DNA of 64,000 nt from Halomonas colorata (lineage in GTDB: Bacteria; Pseudomonadota; Gammaproteobacteria; Pseudomonadales; Halomonadaceae): positions 165,890 to 229,889 of the forward strand of contig NZ_JABUZA010000001.1 of NCBI RefSeq assembly GCF_014897985.1, read 5' to 3'. Under the pieces are notes generated by a model. It worked only from the letters and a program-made list of their open reading frames with translations, did no database searches and was not told the origin of the DNA. A program made the position numbers and the translations under genes. Positions 20,144-27,737 of this stretch are shown in pieces (within the stretch, counting starts at the first letter, position 1; every line of letters begins with the position of its first letter).

Positions 20144-20581
20144 TCAATGCTCCATGGGACCATAAGAATCGGTAGCCAGGTGGTGGGCGTTATCCTGAGC
20201 CACCCCCATTACCATTCCTAACACTTGAATATCGCGATTGTGCAAAAAGAGATCCGGCGCCTGGGCGTCAGCAGGCCATAAATGTACTCCAAAGCGGCTG
20301 ATAGAGAGCTGCTTTAAAGCGACTTGCTGCTGGTTGATCTGCGCAACGGCGGTTTCTTCATGGGCATCGCGTTGAAAACGCCGAATAATAATGACATCCC
20401 CATCGAATAAGTTGCAATCGCGCAGTCGGTTGCCGCGTATTTTAAGCGCGTAAGTATTGTGCCTTTTCATACGGCCTGAAGCGGACACGGCACGTGCAGA
20501 GGACGTGCTTTTTGAAGCGCCAAGCCCCGCGCCTAATACTGAACGGCAAGCAGGTGTTGGTGCTGACATCGATATATTCAT
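20144..20581 (-). CDS. UmuD/LexA-like S24 protein with the catalytic serine replaced
   Basis: The 145-residue product resembles the C-terminal peptidase domain of LexA and UmuD: YALKIRGNRLRD-x3-FDGDVIII aligns with LexA LLRVSGMSMKD-x3-MDGDLLAV, VALKQL with the lysine of the Ser-Lys dyad, and DIQVLGMVMGV with the last strand. The catalytic serine position holds arginine (GNRL instead of GMSM), so self-cleavage should be impossible, while the lysine is kept. The N-terminal 40 residues are Ala/Ser/Gly-rich and carry no helix-turn-helix, so it is not a full LexA. GGAGAA precedes the ATG. Three abutting LexA-box-like 16-mers lie 66-113 bp upstream. No umuC neighbour is present. A dimerising partner or decoy of LexA/UmuD is one guess; the function is unknown. 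Confidence 0.75.
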   Translation of the reverse strand: MNISMSAPTPACRSVLGAGLGASKSTSSARAVSASGRMKRHNTYALKIRGNRLRDCNLFDGDVIIIRRFQRDAHEETAVAQINQQQVALKQLSISRFGVHLWPADAQAPDLFLHNRDIQVLGMVMGVAQDNAHHLATDSYGPMEH

Positions 20582-20646
20582 ATTGGGTTCTCCAATGCAG
20601 CGCCCTTTCCCTAGGCATGAGTCGTAGTAAATCAGACTTTATTAAT

Positions 20647-20694
20647 ATGTGTTTTCATACAGTGGTTTCAGTATACAGCTGTTTTTGCATACAG
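20647..20694 (-). promoter_or_regulatory. Triple tandem LexA-box-like array
   Basis: Read on the minus strand, three adjacent 16-mers, each starting with CTGTAT, follow without gaps: CTGTATGCAAAAACAG (20694-20679, full CTGT-N8-ACAG), CTGTATACTGAAACCA (20678-20663) and CTGTATGAAAACACAT (20662-20647). The first is a strong SOS box; the other two keep one complete half-site. They precede the UmuD-like gene. Confidence 0.75.
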
Positions 20695-20849
20695 TGGTAG
20701 TGCTGTTTTTGTCAATTCATCATGAACCGTGTGGTTTGCTCACATTGTTAGCGTGCTTGATTAATTGCTGAAGCAATCGGTACCTGGCTGGCGATAAAGC
20801 GGCTTTGCGTGTAGAGTTTTGGCCATTATTAATGCGCTGGGAGAGACGT

Positions 20850-21470
20850 TTGAGCCTGTGCCTGGAAGCACGACAATTAGCCTGCGAGCGCGATGGGCGC
20901 TGGTTATTTGAAGGGCTCGATCTAAAGATTCGCAGTGGAGAAATCCTGCGAATTGAAGGCCCCAACGGCAGTGGCAAAACCACGCTGCTTAAAATTTTGG
21001 CGGGTCAACTAGGCGAGTATGAAGGCGAGCTTTACTGGAACAGCACACCACTGCGTAAAGCCCGTGAGCAGTTTCTTGCCAATCTGCTTTATCTAGGTCA
21101 TTCCCCCGGCGTTAAGGCCGGGCTTTCGCCATTGGAAAACTTAGCTTGGTATCAAGCGCTCAATGGCGATAAAGGCAGTGAAGAGCAGCGCTTGGAAGCG
21201 TTAGCCAAGGTGGGTCTCAACGGCTTTGAAGATGTCGTTGCTGGGCAGCTGTCGGCGGGTCAGCAACGCCGTGTCGCCCTGGCTCGCTTAACGCTTACTC
21301 GGCGTGCGCTCTGGGTGCTGGATGAACCATTTACGGCCATTGACCGCCAGGGTGTGACGGCGTTGGAAGCCCAGCTGGCGGCCCACGTTCAGGCGGGGGG
21401 CTGCGTTTTATTGACCACGCACCATGCGCTTGCGGTAACGTCCACCGTCAGATGCGTTCAGTTGGGGTAG
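20850..21470 (+). CDS. ccmA: Cytochrome c maturation ABC transporter ATP-binding protein CcmA
   Basis: CcmA is the ATPase of the CcmABCD complex that frees holo-CcmE from CcmC in cytochrome c biogenesis. Walker A GPNGSGKTT, signature LSAGQQRRVALARL (typical of CcmA) and Walker B ALWVLDEPF are present. The frame is open further upstream, but the TTG at 20850 gives an N-terminus (SLCLEARQLACERDGR) like other CcmA proteins, a product of about 206 residues and a GGGAGA ribosome-binding site; an ATG at 20832 is the alternative. It is the first gene of a complete ccmABCDEFGHI operon. Confidence 0.94.
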   Translation: MSLCLEARQLACERDGRWLFEGLDLKIRSGEILRIEGPNGSGKTTLLKILAGQLGEYEGELYWNSTPLRKAREQFLANLLYLGHSPGVKAGLSPLENLAWYQALNGDKGSEEQRLEALAKVGLNGFEDVVAGQLSAGQQRRVALARLTLTRRALWVLDEPFTAIDRQGVTALEAQLAAHVQAGGCVLLTTHHALAVTSTVRCVQLG

Positions 21471-21473
21471 AAG

Positions 21474-22211
21474 ATGTCGTTGCAACGCACCAACGCTGCG
21501 CCAGCCGTCGTGATTGTCGAAGCGCCTGCTCAAGGCAGCCTTTGGATCGCCTTTAAAGCTACGCTTGAGCGCGATTTAACGCTGATGCTGCGGCGGCGCG
21601 GCGAGCTACTCAATCCGCTGGTATTTTTTGCACTGGTGGTGACGCTGTTTCCTATCGGTATTTCACCCGACCCCGACATGTTGGCGCTTATTGCCCCTGG
21701 GCTTTTATGGGTGGCCGCGCTTTTAGCCGCGCTGCTGTCTCTGGATAGCCTGTTTCGCACCGATTATGACGATGGCAGCCTGGAGCAACTGCTGTTAGCG
21801 CCTCAACCACTGGCCATATTGAGCTTGGCCAAAGTGGCCGCGCATTGGCTATTCACCGGGCTACCGCTTGCGCTGATGGCACCGCTGCTCGGCATCATGC
21901 TGGCACTACCGGCCGGAAGTTACGCGGTTCTTTCGCTTTCACTGGCGATAGGCAGCGCCAGTTTGAGTTTGATTGGTGCCATTGGGGCCGCGCTAACGGT
22001 GGGGATCGCCCGCGGTGGCGTGCTGCTGTCGCTGTTGATACTGCCGCTGTATATCCCGGTGCTTATTTTTGGCGTAGGCGCGGTGCAGGCCGCCCTTCTT
22101 GGTGAAGGCGTTGCCGCCCATCTGGCGATGTTGGGAGCACTTTTAGCCGCGTCCCTGTTACTGGCACCCTGGGCGATAGCCGCTTCGCTACGCATCAGCA
22201 TTAACGGTTAA
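21474..22211 (+). CDS. ccmB: Heme exporter membrane protein CcmB
   Basis: CcmB is the six-helix membrane partner of CcmA. The 245-residue product has the CcmB pattern: a cytoplasmic start ([26 protein letters not shown]), [31 protein letters not shown], and several hydrophobic segments, ending in a helix-rich C-terminus. It is about 25 residues longer than E. coli CcmB because of an N-terminal extension (residues 1-25, [12 protein letters not shown]). It starts 3 bp after the ccmA stop. Confidence 0.93.
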   Translation: MSLQRTNAAPAVVIVEAPAQGSLWIAFKATLERDLTLMLRRRGELLNPLVFFALVVTLFPIGISPDPDMLALIAPGLLWVAALLAALLSLDSLFRTDYDDGSLEQLLLAPQPLAILSLAKVAAHWLFTGLPLALMAPLLGIMLALPAGSYAVLSLSLAIGSASLSLIGAIGAALTVGIARGGVLLSLLILPLYIPVLIFGVGAVQAALLGEGVAAHLAMLGALLAASLLLAPWAIAASLRISING

Positions 22212-22224
22212 GGAAAGACACGCC

Positions 22225-22965
22225 ATGTGGACCTTTATCCATAAGTGGGGCTCCCCCAAATGGTTCTACTCAATGAGTGGAAAATTACAGCCCTGGTTCT
22301 GGACGGTCTCGCTGCTTTTGATCGCTGTCGGCACGCTATGGGGGCTGGCCTTCGCGCCGGCGGATTACCAGCAGGGCAATAGTTTTCGAATCATTTACGT
22401 GCACGTGCCCGCAGCCTTTTTAGCGCAGTCGATTTTTGTCTCCATGGCCGCGGCGGCGCTGGTGTTTATGGTCTGGAAGATCAAGATTGCCGACATGGCA
22501 GCGACCGTTATGGCGCCTTTGGGGGCAGTGATGACGTTTGTCGCCCTATTCTCCGGCGCGGTGTGGGGCGTACCTACCTGGGGCACCTGGTGGATGTGGG
22601 ACGCGCGACTTACCTCGATGTTGATTCTGCTGTTTTTATTTTTGGGCGTCATTGCCTTGCGCGGTGCTTTTACAAGCCGTGACAGCGGCTCGCGGGCCGC
22701 CTCGGTGCTTGCCATGGTCGGGGTGATTAATATCCCGATTATCAAATATTCGGTTGATTGGTGGTTTACCCTGCATCAGCCTGCAACCTTTAGGGTAACC
22801 TCAAGCCCGACCATGCCCGCTGAAATGTGGTTGCCGTTGTTGATCATGGTGCTAGGCTTCTACTGCTTCTTTATCGCCCTGACGCTGATGCGCACGCGCA
22901 GTGAAATCCTGCGCCGTGAGGCCAATAAGCGCTGGGTCATGGATTTGATCAAGGAGGCGCACTGA
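22225..22965 (+). CDS. ccmC: Heme handling protein CcmC
   Basis: CcmC presents heme to the chaperone CcmE at the outer face of the inner membrane. The 246-residue, six-helix protein carries the tryptophan-rich WWD-type motif [17 protein letters not shown] and two external histidines (YVHVPAAF and LHQPATF) that are expected to ligate heme. It follows ccmB by 13 bp and overlaps ccmD by 1 bp (TGATG). Confidence 0.96.
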   Translation: MWTFIHKWGSPKWFYSMSGKLQPWFWTVSLLLIAVGTLWGLAFAPADYQQGNSFRIIYVHVPAAFLAQSIFVSMAAAALVFMVWKIKIADMAATVMAPLGAVMTFVALFSGAVWGVPTWGTWWMWDARLTSMLILLFLFLGVIALRGAFTSRDSGSRAASVLAMVGVINIPIIKYSVDWWFTLHQPATFRVTSSPTMPAEMWLPLLIMVLGFYCFFIALTLMRTRSEILRREANKRWVMDLIKEAH

Positions 22966-23201
22966 TGGCGTTTTCCTCGTTCTCGGCGTTTTTGGCCATG
23001 GGAGGGCATGCGCCTTATGTATGGGCCGCCTGGGGCGTCACGGCGCTATTAATGATTGCCAGCGTTGGGCATGCACGCATGGAGCGCCGCCTGCTGATCC
23101 GTGATTTAAAGCGCCGGGCCCGGCGTGAAACAACGCGTCCGCTCCCAAGCACCAGTACCGCGCCGAACTCACTTCAAGCGAGCCATAGCGATGACACCTA
23201 A
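22965..23201 (+). CDS. ccmD: Heme exporter small membrane protein CcmD
   Basis: CcmD is a small single-pass protein that stabilises the CcmABC-CcmE complex. The 78-residue product has the family start (FLAMGGHAPYVWAAWGVTALLM), with a transmembrane helix about residues 16-36 and a basic cytoplasmic stretch (RRLLIRDLKRRARRE). It overlaps ccmC by 1 bp and ccmE by 11 bp, so the genes are translationally coupled. Confidence 0.92.
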   Translation: MAFSSFSAFLAMGGHAPYVWAAWGVTALLMIASVGHARMERRLLIRDLKRRARRETTRPLPSTSTAPNSLQASHSDDT

Positions 23202-23685
23202 ACGTCGCCAAAAGCTGTTGATCATCCTCGGCGGCATCGTGTTAGCCGGGCTTGCCATTGGGCTGACGCTCTATGCGTTACGTGCCAACATCAATCTGTT
23301 TTTCAGCCCGGTGCAGATCGCCCAGGGCGATGCGCCTATTGAGCGCTCCATACGCGCGGGGGGCCTGGTCAAAGAGGGCTCGGTATTTCGCGACCCGCAA
23401 AGCCTGGATGTCGAGTTTCGGATTACCGACTACGTCGATGAGCTGGGCGTCTCTTACAACGGTATCCTGCCGGATTTATTTCGAGAGGGGCAGGGCGTGG
23501 TGGTGGTCGGCAAGCTTCAAGCCGACGGGCGGTTTGTGGCGGATAAGGTGCTTGCCCGCCACGATGAAAACTATATGCCACCCGAGGTGGCGCAGGCCTT
23601 GGAAGACGCTGGTTATTCACCCGCCGATTATCAAGAGAAGGCCGCCGAAGTGGGCAAGCGCCTGAATAAGCAAGCGTCTGAATGA
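23191..23685 (+). CDS. ccmE: Heme chaperone CcmE
   Basis: CcmE binds heme covalently through a histidine and carries it to the CcmF/H lyase. The 164-residue product has an N-terminal anchor (LLIILGGIVLAGLAIGLTLY) and an OB-fold periplasmic domain. The heme-binding histidine is in VLARHDENYMP, where the HxxxY pattern is intact. The ATG at 23191 is chosen over a longer frame because it gives the normal N-terminus MTPKRRQK and overlaps the ccmD stop. Confidence 0.96.
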   Translation: MTPKRRQKLLIILGGIVLAGLAIGLTLYALRANINLFFSPVQIAQGDAPIERSIRAGGLVKEGSVFRDPQSLDVEFRITDYVDELGVSYNGILPDLFREGQGVVVVGKLQADGRFVADKVLARHDENYMPPEVAQALEDAGYSPADYQEKAAEVGKRLNKQASE

Positions 23686-23761
23686 GTAAGCGCCTGAATG
23701 CATAATGGAAATGCTTGATGAATGCCGTAAGCCTTAGGGCCAGTGCTAGGTTGGAGCGCCG

Positions 23762-25771
23762 ATGTTGGTAAAAATGATCCCTGAACTTGGCCATTTCGCA
23801 TTGATTATTGCCGTGCTAATGGCTGCGGTACAGGCGGTAATGCCATTAGCCGGGGCCACGACGCGAAGGCCTTTATGGATGGCTTATGGCCACCCCATGG
23901 CGGTGGGGCAGTTTCTGTTTATCGCGCTGGCGTATGTGTGCCTGACCACAAGCTACCTGCTGGATGACTTCAGCGTGACCAACGTGGCCAACAACTCAAA
24001 CTCGCTGCTGCCCTGGTACTACAAGATGAGCGCCGTGTGGGGCAACCACGAAGGCTCGGTGCTTTTGTGGAGCTTTATGCTGGCGGGCTGGGGCTATGCT
24101 GCCTCACGCTTTTCCGGTGGCCTGCCCCGCGATATGGTGGCTCGAGTGCAGGGCGTCATGGGTTTGGTTAGCCTGGGCTTCTTACTCTTTATCCTGCTGA
24201 CCTCCAATCCCTTTGAACGGCTTTTACCCAACGTGCCTCACGATGGCGCGGATCTTAACCCGCTGCTTCAAGATATTGGCCTGATTGTTCATCCGCCGAT
24301 GCTGTATATGGGCTATGTCGGATTTTCAGTGGTGTTTGCCTTTGCGATTGCCGCGCTTTTGGGCGGACGGTTGGACGCCGCCTGGACCCGCTGGGCGCGC
24401 CCCTGGTCCAATATTGCCTGGGCTTTTTTAACCGTAGGGATCGCGCTGGGCAGCTGGTGGGCTTACTACGAACTTGGCTGGGGCGGCTGGTGGTTTTGGG
24501 ACCCGGTAGAGAACGCTTCGCTTTTGCCCTGGCTGACCGGCACGGCGCTGATTCACTCTCTGGCGGTCACTGAAAAGCGCGGCTCGTTTAAAAGCTGGAC
24601 CGTGTTGCTGGCCATCTTTACCTTTTCGCTGTCACTGCTGGGTACTTTTCTGGTGCGCTCTGGCGTACTTACCTCGGTACACGCGTTTGCCAATGACCCC
24701 TCGCGCGGCTTGTTTATCCTGGTGTTGCTGGCGGTCACGGTGACGCTTTCACTGCTGGTGTTTGCTCTGCGCGCGCCCAGGGTCAGCCACCAGGTTAGCT
24801 TCAGCTGGCTTTCACGGGATGCGCTGCTGCTGATCAACAATATCGTGCTGGTCATCATGACCGTGACTATATTGCTGGGCACCCTCTACCCGCTGATTCT
24901 GGATTCGCTCAACCTGGGTAAAATCAGCGTGGGGCCGCCTTACTTTAACGCCCTGTTTGTACCGCTGACCGTGGTGATGTGCATCTTCATGGGCCTGGGG
25001 CCGATGGCCCGCTGGAAAAGCATGGAGGCCCGCGAGCTTAAGCGCAAACTGTGGCTTGCAGGGGCAGTGGCGCTGGTATTGGGTGTGTTACTGCCATTTA
25101 TATACACCGGTGAGTGGAACCTATGGGCGTCGCTCGGCATTGTGACAGCACTCTGGATTGTGCTGCCGATGGGGCGTGATTTAATCGATAAAACCCGCCA
25201 CGCCCGCAGCCGGTTGGCCGGATTACGCAAGCTGTCGCTGGCCTACTGGGGCATGGTGCTTGGCCATATGGGCATCGCCGTAACGATTGTCGGGGTGGCG
25301 GTCGTTTCCAACTATGCCAGTGAACGCACCATACGTATGGCACCCGGCACAACAGTCGAGGTCGCCGGGTATCAGTTCACCATGACCGAACTGACCAGCC
25401 GTCGGGGCGCCAACTTTCTGGCCGACACGGCGGTGCTTGAAGTGCAAAATATCGACTCTGAGCGCGGCTTTTTAATGCGCCCGGAAAAACGCTTTTATCT
25501 AGCCACCGGCATGCCCATGACGCAGGTGGCGCTGCGAGCTGGCCTGTTTCGCGATCTTTACGTGGCCATGGGTGAGGATCTGAACGACGGCAGCTGGGCC
25601 ATGCGCATTCAATATAAACCCTTTGTACGCTGGCTGTGGTTGGGTGGCCTGTTGATGGCGCTCGGCGGTGTGCTGGCGATTGTGGATAAGCGTTATCGCC
25701 GTGTAAAAGCGACGAATAAAGCCTCAGCCGCTACGCCTAGTCAGTCTGAGCCGCAGGAGGCCACGCTATGA
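23762..25771 (+). CDS. ccmF: Cytochrome c heme lyase subunit CcmF
   Basis: CcmF is the large multi-helix core of the heme lyase. The 669-residue product has the WWD domain GGWWFWDPVENASLLPWL near residue 240 and conserved histidines (PPMLYMGYVG with HPPML upstream, and IHSLAV). It also has the family blocks MSAVWGNHEGSVLLW and GTFLVRSGVLTSVHAFA. A GGAG lies 6 bp before the ATG at 23762. It overlaps ccmG by 4 bp (ATGA). The 76-bp gap after ccmE holds no gene. Confidence 0.96.
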   Translation: MLVKMIPELGHFALIIAVLMAAVQAVMPLAGATTRRPLWMAYGHPMAVGQFLFIALAYVCLTTSYLLDDFSVTNVANNSNSLLPWYYKMSAVWGNHEGSVLLWSFMLAGWGYAASRFSGGLPRDMVARVQGVMGLVSLGFLLFILLTSNPFERLLPNVPHDGADLNPLLQDIGLIVHPPMLYMGYVGFSVVFAFAIAALLGGRLDAAWTRWARPWSNIAWAFLTVGIALGSWWAYYELGWGGWWFWDPVENASLLPWLTGTALIHSLAVTEKRGSFKSWTVLLAIFTFSLSLLGTFLVRSGVLTSVHAFANDPSRGLFILVLLAVTVTLSLLVFALRAPRVSHQVSFSWLSRDALLLINNIVLVIMTVTILLGTLYPLILDSLNLGKISVGPPYFNALFVPLTVVMCIFMGLGPMARWKSMEARELKRKLWLAGAVALVLGVLLPFIYTGEWNLWASLGIVTALWIVLPMGRDLIDKTRHARSRLAGLRKLSLAYWGMVLGHMGIAVTIVGVAVVSNYASERTIRMAPGTTVEVAGYQFTMTELTSRRGANFLADTAVLEVQNIDSERGFLMRPEKRFYLATGMPMTQVALRAGLFRDLYVAMGEDLNDGSWAMRIQYKPFVRWLWLGGLLMALGGVLAIVDKRYRRVKATNKASAATPSQSEPQEATL

Positions 25772-26295
25772 GCCGCCGGCTATTGCTACTACTCTTGCCC
25801 GTGAGTTTTCTACTGGTGGCGCTGTTTCTGTATCAGCGACTGCAGCATGATCCGGCACAGCGCGACTCAGCGTTGATGGCGCGGGAATTCCCAGCGTTTG
25901 AAGCTACTACTCTGCGTGACGAGCAGCAAATGGTCGATCAATCACTCTTGAAAGGTGAGGTCACGCTGGTCAACGTGTGGGGCGAGTGGTGCCCGGCGTG
26001 CAAGCAGGAAATGCCGCAGCTATTGGAGCTCGCCGATCAGGGTATCCGTATGGTCGGGGTCAACTACCGCGATACGCGTGAGAAAGGCATGAGCTTTCTC
26101 AACCAATACGGCGACCCTTTTGAGATGAATATCTTCGACCCTGAAGGCAGTCTGGGGTTTGATCTGGGCGTATATGGCGCCCCGGAAACTTTCCTGGTCG
26201 ATGCCGAGGGGATTATCCGCTACCACCATAAAGGCTATATCTCGCCTCAAGACGTTTCAGAGCGCATTTTGCCGGAGGTGGCCAAATGGCGTTAA
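25768..26295 (+). CDS. ccmG: Thiol:disulfide interchange protein CcmG (DsbE)
   Basis: CcmG is a periplasmic thioredoxin-like protein that reduces the apocytochrome/CcmH disulfides before heme attachment. The 175-residue product has an N-terminal membrane anchor (LLLLLLPVSFLLVALFLY), the active site WGEWCPACKQEMP near residue 75, and the family segments GVNYRDTREKG and YGAPETFLVDAEGIIRYHHKG. It overlaps ccmF and ccmH. Confidence 0.96.
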   Translation: MSRRLLLLLLPVSFLLVALFLYQRLQHDPAQRDSALMAREFPAFEATTLRDEQQMVDQSLLKGEVTLVNVWGEWCPACKQEMPQLLELADQGIRMVGVNYRDTREKGMSFLNQYGDPFEMNIFDPEGSLGFDLGVYGAPETFLVDAEGIIRYHHKGYISPQDVSERILPEVAKWR

Positions 26296-26756
26296 TACGT
26301 ATCGTCACAGCGGCCATTCTGTTGGCTCTTTCGATAAGCGCAGCGGCCGGAGGGATCGAGCTACGCGAGTTTGACGATCCGGTGCTTGCGCAGCGCTATC
26401 ACGACTTAACTGCCTCCATGCGCTGTCCGCTGTGCGAGAACCAGGCAATTGGCGATTCCGACTCGCCGATTTCCGGCGATATGCGTGAGCGGGTGTATCA
26501 AATGCTGCAAGACGGGCGCTCGGACAGTGAAATTGTAAGCCACATGGTGGAGCGCTTTGGCGACTATATCCTTTACAACCCCCGCCTGGAGAAGCGTACC
26601 TATTTGCTGTGGGGGCTGCCGGTGGGGTTGGGTATCCTGGGCTTTGTACTTCTGCTGCTGATAATCCGCACCCGGCGTAAATCCTCGGCCAAGGCTCTGA
26701 GCGCTGAAGAGCGTGCCCGCCTGGACGCCTTGATTCAGCGCAGGAGGTCGTCATGA
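26286..26756 (+). CDS. ccmH: Cytochrome c-type biogenesis protein CcmH (CcmL domain)
   Basis: This is the thioredox subunit of the heme lyase. It has a signal peptide-like N-terminus (residues 1-22), the redox motif MRCPLCENQAIGDSDSPIS with the CxxC, the RERVYQML helix, and a transmembrane helix (LWGLPVGLGILGFVLLLLII) near the C-terminus. At 156 residues it is the short CcmH form that works with a separate CcmI. It overlaps ccmG by 10 bp and ccmI by 4 bp. Confidence 0.95.
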   Translation: MALIRIVTAAILLALSISAAAGGIELREFDDPVLAQRYHDLTASMRCPLCENQAIGDSDSPISGDMRERVYQMLQDGRSDSEIVSHMVERFGDYILYNPRLEKRTYLLWGLPVGLGILGFVLLLLIIRTRRKSSAKALSAEERARLDALIQRRRSS

Positions 26757-27640
26757 CACTGTTATGGATTGCCATGGCCCTGGTAATGCTACCGGCGATT
26801 GTCTGTTTACTCGCTCCGCTGCGTAAGGCGGGAGCGCTTTACGCCGAACAGCATGCCTTTGAAGCTAATGATACGGCTGCCGAGCAAAACGTCGCGATCT
26901 TTACGCGCCGCCTGGCATCGCTTGAAGCCGCTCATCGCCGCGGGGATATCAATACCGCCGCGTTTGAAGAGAGCCGCCTGGAGCTTGAGCGCAGCCTGCT
27001 CGAAGATACGCATACTCAGGCTATGCGGCCGCTAAAGTCGCCCCGCGCGGGTCGATTGGCGGTGCCTTTGATTGCGGTGGGTTTTGCCGTGCTAAGCCTG
27101 TTTTGGTATCTAGAAGAGGGCGCGGAAGGAGATCTTGCCCTCTACGAAGTTCAGCAGACACTCCAAAACGACCCTACTGCCACCGCGGATACGTATATCG
27201 CTCGAATAGAAGGGCAGGCGTCGCTCCAGCCCAATAACCCGAACGTGTGGGCCATGCTTTTTCCGCTGTATCGCGATACGGGCCATCAGGAAAAAGCCGT
27301 TGATGCTTTGGAGCGGCTGATCGCCCTTGAAGGCCGCCTCCCTGGGCTGCTGGCACAGCTGGCGCAACTTCGCTTTTTTATGGCGAACCGTGAAATGACT
27401 GCAGAAGTGCAGTACCTGGTGGATGAAACGCTGGCCCAGGACCCGCGCCAACCAACGGTATTAGGCTTATTGGGCATTCACGCGTACGATAACGGCGACT
27501 TTAACCGTGCCATTGATCGCTGGCGCCGGGCGCTGGCAACCGTGGAAGACCCCAACACGGCAGCCTCGCTACGTGAAGGTATTCGCGCAGCCCAGGAACG
27601 CCTGACCGATGTATCCGAGAAGGCTGCGGTCGATGAGTAG
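26753..27640 (+). CDS. ccmI: Apocytochrome c chaperone CcmI
   Basis: CcmI holds apocytochrome c for the lyase. The 295-residue product has two N-terminal transmembrane helices (about residues 3-22 and 101-120) separated by a cytoplasmic coiled-coil loop with the family pattern ESRLELERSLLED. A periplasmic TPR region follows (PNNPNVWAMLFPLYRDTGHQEKAV and GLLGIHAYDNGDFNRAIDRW). It is shorter than the roughly 400-residue pseudomonad form. It is the last gene of the ccm operon. Confidence 0.9.
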   Translation: MTLLWIAMALVMLPAIVCLLAPLRKAGALYAEQHAFEANDTAAEQNVAIFTRRLASLEAAHRRGDINTAAFEESRLELERSLLEDTHTQAMRPLKSPRAGRLAVPLIAVGFAVLSLFWYLEEGAEGDLALYEVQQTLQNDPTATADTYIARIEGQASLQPNNPNVWAMLFPLYRDTGHQEKAVDALERLIALEGRLPGLLAQLAQLRFFMANREMTAEVQYLVDETLAQDPRQPTVLGLLGIHAYDNGDFNRAIDRWRRALATVEDPNTAASLREGIRAAQERLTDVSEKAAVDE

Positions 27641-27737
27641 TCAAGCCCTGAGTCACTACACCGCTGCCGAAGTCTTGATTAACCGTGTATTTTGAATACC
27701 CCCTCATGTTCATCAATAAACTCTTTGTAGGATCGGC

